A stretch of 64,000 bases of DNA from Oscillospiraceae bacterium (GCA_902796905.1 CADBQU010000019.1:1-64000); one strand, 5' to 3'; positions 41,350-51,009 are shown, counted from the stretch's first letter. Translations and numbers: made by a program. Notes: generated by a model from the sequence alone, not told the origin.

Positions 41350-42621
41350 ATGGAAGGTTCAAAATTAAACGAACGGAATTTTAATTTAAATATAAAAAAC
41401 GCTTTAATTTTATTATTTTTATCGGCGCTTTCTTTAAGGCTTATAATTATGATAGGTTATGTTAATATTCACGATACTTATTGGTATAGGGCATGGGCTT
41501 TAGGATTGCAAAACGGTTTTTTTGATATTTATACAAAAAAGGAAATCAGTTTGGATTATCCGCCGCTTTATTTAATATGTTTGTATATAATCGGTATTTT
41601 TTATAAATTTTTAGGCAATACCAACGCAGATGTTTATGTACAGATGTTTTTAATGAAATTTTGGCCGGTTTTATTTGATTTGCTTTTAGGCCTGGCTATA
41701 TACTTTTTTGCCGAAAGAATAAATAAAAAAACCGCGCTTTTGGCTGCGGCATTATGGCTGTTTAATCCGGCAGGAATATTTAACTGCGCTTTTTGGGGCC
41801 AAACGGATTCTTTAATGTGTTTAATGCTGCTTTTAAGCTTTTGGGCGTTGGAAAAAAGACCGGTTGCGGCTTCGGTAATGTTTGCTTTGGCGGGACTGAC
41901 AAAATTTCAGTGCTTGTATTTTTTACCGGTGTTTTTGTTTTTTCTGTTTTATAAATACGGATTTAAAAAGTTTTTGTTTGGAATTGCCGGGGCGTTTGTT
42001 ACGGTTTTAATTGTATTTTTGCCTTTTATGATAGGCTGCAAAAATCCGTTTTTGTTTTTTGACGTTTATTTATCGGGGCTTAATACCTATCCGTATTGCA
42101 CATTAAATGCATTTAATATTTACGGTTTATTAAATTTAAACTGGGTAAAAATTACGGAAACCGTAGCAGGCAATTTAACTTTTGGTTTGCTTTCAAATAT
42201 TTTAACCGTTTTAATCGTTGCGGGCGTTATTGTTTTAATGGCGGTTTTAAAGAAAAAAAGCGCTCCTATGTTTTGTTTGCTTTTAATTGAACTGTTGTTT
42301 ATGCTTACCGTTAAAATGCACGAAAGATATCAGTATCCGGTTTTAATATTTGCGATTATGCTGTTTGCAATATACAATAAAAAAGAGTTTTTAAATTTAT
42401 TTATTATGTTTTCGGCTGTAATTACGGCAAATCAGGCAATTGTTATGTTTGGCTGGAACCAAAGCACAAGTGTTTTCGGCGGAGAGGGTTATGCCTATTT
42501 TATGAGTATAATTTCGCTTTTAAATATAGCACTTATGATTTACACATTGTTTGTTGCGGTAAGATTTTTTAAGGAGAGTGAAGAGGAATGTCTTTTAGCG
42601 CAAGGAAAAGAGATTTATTAA
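41350..42621 (+). CDS. GT-C membrane glycosyltransferase (GT39/mannosyltransferase-like)
   Basis: 423 residues with about ten membrane helices. An acidic pair in NIHDTYWYRAWALGLQNGF near residue 34 lies in the first outer loop, as in polyprenyl-phosphate-dependent glycosyltransferases, and ALAGLTKFQCLYFLPVF resembles the family. It should transfer a sugar from a lipid carrier outside the membrane. It overlaps the start of the YfhO gene by 34 bp, so the two probably act in the same cell-envelope glycosylation. Acceptor unknown. Confidence 0.75.
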   Translation: MEGSKLNERNFNLNIKNALILLFLSALSLRLIIMIGYVNIHDTYWYRAWALGLQNGFFDIYTKKEISLDYPPLYLICLYIIGIFYKFLGNTNADVYVQMFLMKFWPVLFDLLLGLAIYFFAERINKKTALLAAALWLFNPAGIFNCAFWGQTDSLMCLMLLLSFWALEKRPVAASVMFALAGLTKFQCLYFLPVFLFFLFYKYGFKKFLFGIAGAFVTVLIVFLPFMIGCKNPFLFFDVYLSGLNTYPYCTLNAFNIYGLLNLNWVKITETVAGNLTFGLLSNILTVLIVAGVIVLMAVLKKKSAPMFCLLLIELLFMLTVKMHERYQYPVLIFAIMLFAIYNKKEFLNLFIMFSAVITANQAIVMFGWNQSTSVFGGEGYAYFMSIISLLNIALMIYTLFVAVRFFKESEEECLLAQGKEIY

Positions 42622-45600
42622 AACCTAAGAAGGAAATGTATTTGTCAACTTTTTTGTTGGCGCTTTTTGCCGCTGCGGTTTTATTTGTTCCTTTTATGAT
42701 TAAAGACAGCGGATATTTTTTATTTTACGGAGATTTTAACGTTCAGCAAATACCGTTTTATAAGCTTTGCCACGAAGCCATATTAAGCGGTCAAACCGCA
42801 TGGAATTTTAAAACCGATTTAGGGGTTAATTTTATAGGCTCTTACAGTTTTTATACTTTGGGAAGTCCGTTTTTTCTTTTAACTCTTTTATTCCCCGAAA
42901 GTTTTGTGCCCTATTTAATGGGTCCGCTTTTAATTTTAAAATTCGCCTGTGCGGCGCTTACTTCTTATTGCTTTATAAGGCGTTTTACAAGATTGCCCGA
43001 TACCGCCAGAATAGGCGCTTTGCTTTATGCTTTTTCGGGCTTTTCGGTTTATAATATATTCTTTAATCATTTTCACGAAGCAATTATAATTTTTCCTCTT
43101 TTGCTTTTATCAATAGAACTTTTTATAACCGAAAACAAACGCGGATTTTTTGGAATAATGGTGGCGGTTTGCGCCATAGTAAACTACTTCTTCTTTTTCG
43201 GAATGGTGGTTTTTGCGGTTTTATATTTTATTGTAAGAACCGTATCGGGATGTTATAAAATAAGTTTCGGAAGATTTGCCGCATTGGCTTTTGAGGCAAT
43301 ATTGGGCCTTGGAATGTCTATGATAATATTGCTTCCCACTATAATTTGCGTATTTCAAAATTCAAGACTTTCCGAGATACAACTTGGCTGGAACGCAATA
43401 CTTTACGGCAAAGAACAAATATATCCTAATATTATTCAGTGCTTTTTCTTTCCGCCTGATTTACCTGCAAGACCGGTGTTTTTCCCCGATGCGGATGTTA
43501 AATGGTCCAGCTTGGGCGGTTGGCTTCCTTTGTTTTCTATGGTTGGCATTTTTGCGGTTATGCAGCAAAAAAAGCGCAGTTGGCAAAGAAGGCTTTTGGG
43601 AATATGCATATTTATGGCGTTAGTGCCTATATTAAACAGTTTGTTCTATATGCTTAACGCTGCGTATTACGCGCGTTGGTTTTATATGCCTATTTTAATT
43701 ATGTGCTTATGCACGGCGCAGTGCCTGGAAGACAGCTCGGTAGATTTTAAATCTCCTTACAGGTGGGTATTGGGCATAACGCTTGCAATTGTTGCGGTTA
43801 TAGGCTTTTTCCCACAACAGGGAGAAGACGGAAAAATTACTTTTGGCTTATACACCTACGACGCCAACAACACATATTTTTACCGTTTTATAGTTACAAG
43901 CGCCATAGCTATAGCTGCGCTTTTGGCTTTAAAACTTATACTTCCTTTAATAAAAACCAATAAAAAAACATTCTTAAATTTATCTACCGCTTTGGTTTTG
44001 GTTTTCAGTATGGTTTACGGATTGGTTTTTATTGCCACTGGAAAAAGTCATTCTTACGATGAAAAATCGGTTATGATAGACCAACTTTTGGAAAATGATT
44101 TTGATTTGCCCAACAGCGACACTTACAGGGTGGATGTTTACGACGGAGTGGATAATACCGCCATGTATTTAAATCTTTCTTCCATAAATGCCTTTCACTC
44201 AATAGTTCCGGCTTCGGTTACGGATTTTTGGGAATATTTGGGCGAAGAAAGAGGAGTAGGCAGCCGTCCCGAAACGGATACTTATGCCGCAAGGGCTTTA
44301 TTGTCCTGCAAGTATTTACTTGACCGTGAGGGAAGGGATTCAAACGACACCGGATTTTTAAACGAAGACGGTACAACAAAAATGCCCGGATTTACTTACG
44401 AAAGTACAATGTCGGGTTATAAAATTTATAAAAACGAAAATTATATTCCGTACGGATTTACTTACGATTATTATGTTACGCTAAAGCAGGCGGAGGAAGT
44501 AACAAAAAGCAAAAGAGCCAATTTAATGGTTAAAGCTTTGCTTTTATCCGATAAACAGATTTCTAAATACGGAACCATACTTAAAAATGTAAACGAAGAA
44601 CAAAAAGATAAATTATCTGCCGGCAATAATTCGGATATAAATTCAACTCAAAACAATTCCGCTAACGGAAACAATGCTCCGTTAAATTCCGGCATTTCTC
44701 AAAATTCACAAAATTCGCAGAATGCTCAGGCTTTGCAAAACTTTCAAAACTCTCAAAACCCTCAAAGTTCTGAAAATTCTCAAAGCTCTCCGGATTCCCA
44801 AAATTCCGAGAATTCACAAAATTCTTTGAATTCCCAAAATATCCAAAATAATCGGGATTCTCAAAATTCTTTGGGTAATGATGTTTTGCAACAAGATAAA
44901 GAAGACTTTGAAAACGATTATTTGGACATTGATTTTAACGAACAGACTTTAAAAGAAGACGCGGCGGCAAGGGCTGCTTCCAGCGGAACTTTTGCAACTA
45001 CCAAAAACGGATTTACCGAAAAAATAACGCTTACAAAACAAAACCTTGTATTTTTCTCTATTCCTTACGATAGCGGTTGGTCTGCCACCGTTAACGGAAA
45101 ACCTGCGGAAATAGAAAAAGTAAATGTTGGTTTTATGGCTGTTTTGGCAGACGAAGGGGAAAACGAAATAGTATTTACCTATAAAACTCCGGGTTTAAGC
45201 AACGGAATTTTAATCACATTGGTTTCGGGCGGAATTTTTGTTGCATATTTAATAATTTGCGCAATAGTTTTAAAAACAAACAGAAAAGAAACTGTTTATC
45301 CGGAAGGCGAAAAGCTTTTGGCTTTCTTTAAAGAGGAAGAAGAAAACGAACCGTTAACTGAGGGTGAAATATTATATAACGACCCGATTTGGGACAATAT
45401 TAAAGGCTTAAACGATGAAGATGACGAACCGGATGATTTTTATAATTTTAATGCGGATTTAAACGAAAATATTAAAGAAAATTCAAATGAAAATTCGGAT
45501 AATTATAAAAATGACGAAGATGCCGATAAACATGAGGTAGATACTTTTAATAAAGATACTCAAAACGGATTCAGCGGAGGCTTTAACGTTAATATAAATA

Positions 45601-45626
45601 TTGACGATGAAGATGAAAACGAATAA
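42588..45626 (+). CDS. YfhO-family membrane protein with Gln/Asn/Ser-rich insert and acidic tail
   Basis: 1012 residues. About a dozen membrane helices fill residues 15-480, then a large outer domain, one more helix near 876-900 and a cytosolic tail of about 110 residues. YfhO proteins are GT-C-like and are linked to teichoic acid glycosylation in Bacillus and Listeria. Residues 684-763 are a low-complexity run dominated by Ser, Gln and Asn, made from drifting QNS repeats. The tail is very acidic (Asp/Glu/Asn) and unusual for the family. RBS GAAGAGGA; start overlaps the preceding gene. Function is taken from the family. Confidence 0.82.
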   Translation: MSFSARKRDLLKPKKEMYLSTFLLALFAAAVLFVPFMIKDSGYFLFYGDFNVQQIPFYKLCHEAILSGQTAWNFKTDLGVNFIGSYSFYTLGSPFFLLTLLFPESFVPYLMGPLLILKFACAALTSYCFIRRFTRLPDTARIGALLYAFSGFSVYNIFFNHFHEAIIIFPLLLLSIELFITENKRGFFGIMVAVCAIVNYFFFFGMVVFAVLYFIVRTVSGCYKISFGRFAALAFEAILGLGMSMIILLPTIICVFQNSRLSEIQLGWNAILYGKEQIYPNIIQCFFFPPDLPARPVFFPDADVKWSSLGGWLPLFSMVGIFAVMQQKKRSWQRRLLGICIFMALVPILNSLFYMLNAAYYARWFYMPILIMCLCTAQCLEDSSVDFKSPYRWVLGITLAIVAVIGFFPQQGEDGKITFGLYTYDANNTYFYRFIVTSAIAIAALLALKLILPLIKTNKKTFLNLSTALVLVFSMVYGLVFIATGKSHSYDEKSVMIDQLLENDFDLPNSDTYRVDVYDGVDNTAMYLNLSSINAFHSIVPASVTDFWEYLGEERGVGSRPETDTYAARALLSCKYLLDREGRDSNDTGFLNEDGTTKMPGFTYESTMSGYKIYKNENYIPYGFTYDYYVTLKQAEEVTKSKRANLMVKALLLSDKQISKYGTILKNVNEEQKDKLSAGNNSDINSTQNNSANGNNAPLNSGISQNSQNSQNAQALQNFQNSQNPQSSENSQSSPDSQNSENSQNSLNSQNIQNNRDSQNSLGNDVLQQDKEDFENDYLDIDFNEQTLKEDAAARAASSGTFATTKNGFTEKITLTKQNLVFFSIPYDSGWSATVNGKPAEIEKVNVGFMAVLADEGENEIVFTYKTPGLSNGILITLVSGGIFVAYLIICAIVLKTNRKETVYPEGEKLLAFFKEEEENEPLTEGEILYNDPIWDNIKGLNDEDDEPDDFYNFNADLNENIKENSNENSDNYKNDEDADKHEVDTFNKDTQNGFSGGFNVNINIDDEDENE

Positions 45627-45656
45627 ATAATATTTAATAATATTATGTAATTTACT

Positions 45657-45731
45657 GCGACAGGCTCTCCAAAAAACAATATTTGTTTTTCGGGGGCAAA
45701 AGCAAAGCCCGCAGGGCTTTGAGCCTGTCGC
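45657..45731. repeat. multi-hairpin intergenic element G (partly lost)
   Basis: Perfect 11-bp outer stem GCGACAGGCTC/GAGCCTGTCGC (45657-45667 with 45721-45731). Inside are AAAAACAA-TAT-TTGTTTTT and CAAAGCCC-GCA-GGGCTTTG. Between them GGGGGCAAAAG is the left half of a CAAAAGC hairpin whose right half is missing, so this copy looks partly deleted. Confidence 0.8.
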
Positions 45732-45810
45732 TGAAAAGAATCAAAAACAACAGAAAAACTATAGAAAAAGCAATAGAAAAAACAAAACAAAACGGAGCAG
45801 TAATAAGCCG

Positions 45811-46596
45811 ATGCCAAAATTTTTTGTTGAAGAATTTAACGGTGTTTTAACGGATGCCGACGCCAAACATATAGAAAAGTCTTTAAGAATGAAACCGGGA
45901 GAAGAGGTTACGGTTTGCGATGACGGAGGAACCGACCATTTTTGTGTTATAGAAAAAATACTTCCGGGAAAGATTTTTTTAAAAGAAATAAAAAAAGAAA
46001 AATGCAAAAATGAAGCGAATATTAATTTAACCCTTTATATTTGTTTTTTAAAAGGCGAAAGCTTAGGCAACGTTATAAAACACGCTACGGAATTAGGGGT
46101 AAATACAATAGTGCCGGTGTTATCGGAATTTTGCGTAAGCAGACCTAAAATTCAGGACTACGCCAAAAAAACCGAAAGGTATCAAAAAATAGCCGAATCT
46201 GCCGCAAAACAAAGCGGAAGAGGTATTATACCTAAGGTTTTATATCCTATAGATATTAAAGATGTACCTAAAAATACCGTAATGTTTTACGAGCACGGCG
46301 GAAAACCCATAAAAGAAATATTAAAAGAGATAGATTGTATTTGTAACAATAACAACAATAACAGCAGTAACACCGGCGATAATGTTAAAAGCAGTGATTT
46401 TAAAGAACAAAAAGATATAAAAAAAGATACGAAAAAAGATATATCTGTATTAATAGGCAGCGAGGGCGGATTTTCGGAAAAAGAGGCGGAACAATTTAAA
46501 TATAAGGCTACTTTAGGCAAAAGAATTTTAAGAGCCGAAACCGCACCGCTTGCGGCTGTTACCTGCATTATGCTTTTAACCGGAAATTTAGAATAG
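45811..46596 (+). CDS. rsmE: 16S rRNA m3U1498 methyltransferase RsmE
   Basis: 261 residues. An N-terminal PUA-like domain is followed by a SPOUT knot. FLKGESLGNVIKHATELGV and IGSEGGFSEKEAEQF plus the C-terminal RILRAETAPLAAVTCIMLL are the SAM-site segments. It carries a non-conserved insert of Asn, Ser and Lys near residues 180-207. Lies between elements G and H, upstream of pth. Function well supported. Confidence 0.93.
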   Translation: MPKFFVEEFNGVLTDADAKHIEKSLRMKPGEEVTVCDDGGTDHFCVIEKILPGKIFLKEIKKEKCKNEANINLTLYICFLKGESLGNVIKHATELGVNTIVPVLSEFCVSRPKIQDYAKKTERYQKIAESAAKQSGRGIIPKVLYPIDIKDVPKNTVMFYEHGGKPIKEILKEIDCICNNNNNNSSNTGDNVKSSDFKEQKDIKKDTKKDISVLIGSEGGFSEKEAEQFKYKATLGKRILRAETAPLAAVTCIMLLTGNLE

Positions 46597-46597
46597 C

Positions 46598-46673
46598 GCC
46601 AAGCCCCCAAAAACAAAATTGTTTTTGGGCAAAAGCAAAGCTTTTGCCAAGCCCGAAGGGCTTTGGGCTTGGC
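46598..46673. repeat. multi-hairpin intergenic element H
   Basis: Outer stem GCCAAGCCC/GGGCTTGGC (46598-46606 with 46665-46673) starts two bases after the rsmE stop. Inside: CCAAAAACAA-AA-TTGTTTTTGG, GCAAAAGC-AAA-GCTTTTGC and AAGCCC-GAA-GGGCTT. Confidence 0.85.
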
Positions 46674-46711
46674 ACCCGTAACCACAAAATACAAACAAAA
46701 AGGAAATAAAA

Positions 46712-47347
46712 ATGTTTTTTAAAAAAGCAAAAAACGAAAGTGCAAAATCATACGGAAAAAAATTCGGCGGGTCTAAATACGACTTACTTATTGTAGGATT
46801 GGGAAACCCCGGAATACCGTATCAAAACACACGCCATAATGTTGGATTTATGGCTGTGGATTATTTGGCGGAAAAACAAAATATTAAAATAGACAGGAAA
46901 AAATTTAACGCCTTATATGAAGAATGTGTTATTAAAAACAAAAGGTGTTTAATAATAAAACCGCAAACATTTATGAATTTATCGGGAGAATCGGTTGTAA
47001 AATTTATGAATTTTTATAAAATTTTGCCGCAGAAAACTCTTGTTATTTTTGATGATATTTCTTTGGATGTAGGTAAAATACGAATAAGAAGAAAAGGCAC
47101 CGACGGAGGACACAACGGAATTAAAAATATAATGGAATTAAGTAAAAGCAACGAATTTCCGCGAATAAAAATTGGAGTAGGCAAAAAACCAAATCCCGAA
47201 TACGATTTAAAAGATTGGGTTTTGGGGATTTTTTCTAAAGAAGACAGAGAAAAAATAAACGAAAGCTTGGAAAGAGTGTATAAATCCGTAGAAACTTTAT
47301 TGGAGTACGATATAGATAAAGCCATGTGTTTATATAACAAAAATTAA
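46712..47347 (+). CDS. pth: peptidyl-tRNA hydrolase
   Basis: 211 residues. It frees tRNA from prematurely released peptidyl-tRNA. GLGNPGIPYQNTRHNVGFM (residues 29-47) includes the catalytic His; KPQTFMNLSGESV and DDISLDVGKIRIR follow. An N-terminal extension of about 25 basic residues precedes the core, rich in Lys. Placed before mfd, as in many Bacillota. Confidence 0.95.
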   Translation: MFFKKAKNESAKSYGKKFGGSKYDLLIVGLGNPGIPYQNTRHNVGFMAVDYLAEKQNIKIDRKKFNALYEECVIKNKRCLIIKPQTFMNLSGESVVKFMNFYKILPQKTLVIFDDISLDVGKIRIRRKGTDGGHNGIKNIMELSKSNEFPRIKIGVGKKPNPEYDLKDWVLGIFSKEDREKINESLERVYKSVETLLEYDIDKAMCLYNKN

Positions 47348-47390
47348 TAACGATATAACGATTAAAAAATAAAAAAGATAAAATAAAACA

Positions 47391-47423
47391 AAAAATCAAA
47401 TAAAAATCAAATAAAAATCAAAT
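47391..47423. repeat. tandem 11-bp repeat before mfd
   Basis: AAAAATCAAAT repeated three times with a partial fourth. AT-rich, between pth and mfd. Could arise by slippage. Confidence 0.7.
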
Positions 47424-47466
47424 AAAAATTTTACGGTGCAAACTATAATAAAATAATAGGTTAAAA

Positions 47467-50400
47467 ATGAATATAGCAGAATATTTTAAAACTACAAAAA
47501 CTTATAAAAACATAAATACAAAAAAAGAATATCCTATAGAAATCAACGGATTAAATCCGGCGGCAAAAGCTTTGATTATTGCTTCAAACGATAATAAAAG
47601 CTTTGTTTTTTGCGCCGAGGCGGCAGAGGCTTCAAAATTAACCGAAAGCCTTAAAAGTTTGGGCAAAAAAGCTTTTTATTTAACGGCGAGAGATTATATT
47701 TTAAGGGATATAAACGGTTTTTCTAAAGAATACGAACAAAAAAGAATAAATGTTTTAAATAAAATTATAACCGATGAATACGATGCTGTAATTTTAGATG
47801 CCGAAGCGTTAACGCAAAAATTTCCAAACAAAGAGTATTTAATACAAAATACAATTAATATAAAATCCGAAGAAGAAACGGATTATACAAATTTAATAAA
47901 AAGGCTCTCCGATTTGGGCTACAGCCTAAGCTTGGAGGTAGAAGGCGTAGGTCAATTTTCCTGCAGAGGAGATATTTTGGATATTTATGCCGTAGGAGAA
48001 GAATATCCCGTAAGAATTGAATTTTTCGGAGATTTTATTGAAAAAATAAGCTATTTTTCAATAGAAACCCAAAGGCGTAAAGAAAGCATAAAAAAACTTA
48101 CCGTTTTACCTAATACCGAGCAGCAAATACCAAATGCCGAGGAATTAAAAAAGTTTGCCGACGGTATAAAAACTAAAAATCAAAAGTTTTTTGATACAAT
48201 AGAAAACGATATTGAAGAAAATAAATTTAATACCGACAGATATATGGCTTTTTATAATTTTAAGCCCGTAACGGTTTTTGATTATATAGGCAAAAACAAT
48301 ACGGTTTTTATTGACGAGCTTAATAATATTAAAGGCAGACTTAAAGCGTTAAACGATATACGCGCAGAAGATAAAACCATGCTTACAACCGATGGCTTTT
48401 TAAGCAAAAAAACCGATTGCTTTTATATTTCAAAAACAGAAGTTTTTAAATATTTACAACCGTTTAATATTATTTATTTAGACGCTTTTTTGGCAAACAA
48501 AACCGAAATACCGCCTAAAAATTTAATTTCCTTAAATTTTAAAACTTTAAATTGTTGGACGGGCTCTTTAGACGCACTTATAGCGGATATAAAAGAATAT
48601 AACGCAAAAACCGCAATAATATTAATGTCAAGCGAAAAATCGGCGTTACTTTTAAAAGAATCGCTTTTAAGCAACGGTATAAGCGCGGAGTATAAAACGG
48701 TTTTGGAAAAACAAAACGGAAAAGTTGTTATAACTTTGGGTTCTTTGCCGCAGGGGATATATATAAAAGAGGATGATATTTTAATAATTTCTCAAGGCAA
48801 TTATATGCGCAAGCCCCAAAAGAAAAAATTTAAAAAAGGCAAAGCCATAAATAATATAGAAGAGCTTAAAGTAGGGGATTATGTAGTACATTATTCTCAC
48901 GGAATAGGAAAATTTTTAGGAGTTCATCAGTTAAAGAATAACGGCATAATAAAAGATTATATTAAAATTCAGTACCGCGGAAGCGATGTGCTTTATGTTC
49001 CGGTAACACAACTTGATTTGGTATCGAAATATATAGGCAATGCGGATGAAAGCCGTATAACTTTAAATAAGTTAGGCGGTACGGAATGGCAAAAGGCCAA
49101 AACGAAGGTTAAAGCTGCAGTTAAAGATATGGCTAAGCAATTGGCAAAGCTGTATGCAAAAAGAATGAACGAAAAAGGTTACGGCTTTTTGCCGGATACT
49201 ACCATGCAAAACGATTTTGAGGACCGTTTTGAATACGAGGAAACATTTGACCAATTAAGAGCGGCAACCGAAATAAAAAAGGATATGGAAAGAAAAATTC
49301 CCATGGACCGACTTCTTTGCGGAGATGTTGGATTCGGGAAAACAGAAGTAGCATTAAGAGCCGCTTTTAAATGTGTGGATAACGGTAGGCAGTGCGCCAT
49401 TTTGGTTCCTACAACATTATTGGCTAACCAGCATTATGCCACCTGCTTAAAACGTTTTTACGGTTTTCCCGTTAATATAGAAGTTTTAAGCCGTTTTAAA
49501 ACCAAAAAACAATTGGAACAGAGCTTAAAAAATATTAAACGCGGCACGGCGGACATTGTTATAGGTACCCACAGAATGATATCCAAAGATGTTGTTTTTA
49601 AAGATTTGGGACTTTTAATAATAGATGAAGAGCAACGCTTTGGAGTAGCGCAAAAAGAAAGGCTTAAAGAGCTTTTTCCTACAGTTGATATTTTAACGCT
49701 TTCGGCTACGCCTATTCCCAGAACTTTAAATATGGCTATGAGCGGACTAAGGGATATGTCAAGTATAGAAGAAGCACCTATAGACCGCCGACCGGTGCAA
49801 ACCTTTGTTTTAGAGCAAAATAACGGTATTTTAGCCGAAGCCATACGAAAAGAATTAAGAAGAGGCGGACAGGTTTTTTACATTCATAACCGTATAGACA
49901 GTATTTTTCAGGTAGCTTCAAGACTTTCGGAAATGCTGCCGGATGTTAGAATAGGCGTGGCACACGGAAGAATGAGCGAAGAAGAATTATCGGGAATATG
50001 GCAAAGCTTACTGGAACAAAAAATAGATGTTTTGGTATGCACCACCATAATAGAAACGGGTGTGGATGTTGCAAATGCCAACACTTTAATAGTAGAGGAT
50101 GCCGACCGTTACGGTTTGGCTCAATTGCATCAAATAAGAGGAAGAGTAGGAAGAAGTCCCAGAAGGGCTTACGCTTATTTTTGTTTTAGAAAAAACAAAG
50201 AATTAAGCGAAATTGCTTCGAAAAGATTAGACGCTATAAGAGAGTTTACGGAGTTTGGTTCGGGCTATAAAATAGCTATGAGAGATTTGGAGATAAGAGG
50301 CGCCGGAAACATTTTGGGCAGCGAACAGCACGGTCATATGGAAGCCGTAGGCTATGATATGTATATAAAGCTTTTAAAACAGGCGGTAGACGAAGAAACG

Positions 50401-50847
50401 GGAGAAAGCAAAACCAAAGAAAAGCTTGAATGTACTGCCGATTTAAATATAAATGCCAGCATACCGGAAAGCTACATTCCTTTTATAACCGCAAGGCTTG
50501 GTATTTATAAAAAAATAGCGGATATAAGAAGTACGGAAGACGCAAACGATGTAAAAGAAGAATTGGAAGACCGTTTCGGACCTATTCCGAAAGATGTTTT
50601 GGGATTAATAGACGTGGCGTTAATACGCGGAGTTGCCGCTAAAAACGGTATATATGAAATAGTACAAACCAAAAATGTTATAAAAATGAGCATTAAAAAT
50701 TTAGATATGCAAAAAGCTACGGAAATTTGTCAAAAAATAGGCAAAAACGCAAGTCTTTCTTTGGGTGAAAACCCTTGCTATTTAATAAAAGTAGAGAAAA
50801 ACGAAATGCCTTTGGAGGTTTTAAAACGCATTTCGGAAGTACTTTAA
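47467..50847 (+). CDS. mfd: transcription-repair coupling factor Mfd
   Basis: 1126 residues. DNA translocase that removes stalled RNA polymerase and recruits UvrA. The N-terminal UvrB-homology part spans residues 1-340. The RNA polymerase-interacting domain (VGDYVVHYSHGIGKFLG near 472) is followed by an SF2 helicase core with Walker A LLCGDVGFGKTEVALRAAF (about 617) and DEEQRF (about 720), and the TRG motif region with RIGVAHGRMSEEEL. The C-terminal TRCF domain ends at about 1110. Length is normal. Confidence 0.96.
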   Translation: MNIAEYFKTTKTYKNINTKKEYPIEINGLNPAAKALIIASNDNKSFVFCAEAAEASKLTESLKSLGKKAFYLTARDYILRDINGFSKEYEQKRINVLNKIITDEYDAVILDAEALTQKFPNKEYLIQNTINIKSEEETDYTNLIKRLSDLGYSLSLEVEGVGQFSCRGDILDIYAVGEEYPVRIEFFGDFIEKISYFSIETQRRKESIKKLTVLPNTEQQIPNAEELKKFADGIKTKNQKFFDTIENDIEENKFNTDRYMAFYNFKPVTVFDYIGKNNTVFIDELNNIKGRLKALNDIRAEDKTMLTTDGFLSKKTDCFYISKTEVFKYLQPFNIIYLDAFLANKTEIPPKNLISLNFKTLNCWTGSLDALIADIKEYNAKTAIILMSSEKSALLLKESLLSNGISAEYKTVLEKQNGKVVITLGSLPQGIYIKEDDILIISQGNYMRKPQKKKFKKGKAINNIEELKVGDYVVHYSHGIGKFLGVHQLKNNGIIKDYIKIQYRGSDVLYVPVTQLDLVSKYIGNADESRITLNKLGGTEWQKAKTKVKAAVKDMAKQLAKLYAKRMNEKGYGFLPDTTMQNDFEDRFEYEETFDQLRAATEIKKDMERKIPMDRLLCGDVGFGKTEVALRAAFKCVDNGRQCAILVPTTLLANQHYATCLKRFYGFPVNIEVLSRFKTKKQLEQSLKNIKRGTADIVIGTHRMISKDVVFKDLGLLIIDEEQRFGVAQKERLKELFPTVDILTLSATPIPRTLNMAMSGLRDMSSIEEAPIDRRPVQTFVLEQNNGILAEAIRKELRRGGQVFYIHNRIDSIFQVASRLSEMLPDVRIGVAHGRMSEEELSGIWQSLLEQKIDVLVCTTIIETGVDVANANTLIVEDADRYGLAQLHQIRGRVGRSPRRAYAYFCFRKNKELSEIASKRLDAIREFTEFGSGYKIAMRDLEIRGAGNILGSEQHGHMEAVGYDMYIKLLKQAVDEETGESKTKEKLECTADLNINASIPESYIPFITARLGIYKKIADIRSTEDANDVKEELEDRFGPIPKDVLGLIDVALIRGVAAKNGIYEIVQTKNVIKMSIKNLDMQKATEICQKIGKNASLSLGENPCYLIKVEKNEMPLEVLKRISEVL

Positions 50848-50892
50848 AGCTATTTATAAATATTTAATTTTGGTTTTAGTTGGTTGCAAAAC

Positions 50893-50975
50893 GGCGGTTT
50901 AGGCAAACCTTTGGTTTGCCGACGCCGAAAGCTTTGCTTTCGGCGTTAAAAAGGCAAAGCCTTTTTAAAACCGCC
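50893..50975. repeat. multi-hairpin intergenic element I
   Basis: Outer stem GGCGGTTT/AAACCGCC (50893-50900 with 50968-50975) encloses GGCAAACC-TTT-GGTTTGCC, ACGCCGAAAGC-TTT-GCTTTCGGCGT and TAAAAAGGC-AAA-GCCTTTTTA, all with 3-nt loops and one base or fewer between stems. Lies between mfd and fruK. Confidence 0.9.
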
Positions 50976-51009
50976 TTGGTAAAAATTATACTTTATAAAG
51001 GAGAATTTT

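Noticed and set aside
47391..47423. Tandem 11-bp repeats as a functional iteron or origin
   Set aside because: Only three copies, purely AT-rich, no DnaA boxes or replication gene nearby.
8691..50975. Multi-hairpin elements as simple rho-independent terminators or CRISPR-like arrays
   Set aside because: Most lack a U-run right after the last stem and several lie inside operons; there are no regular direct repeats and spacers.
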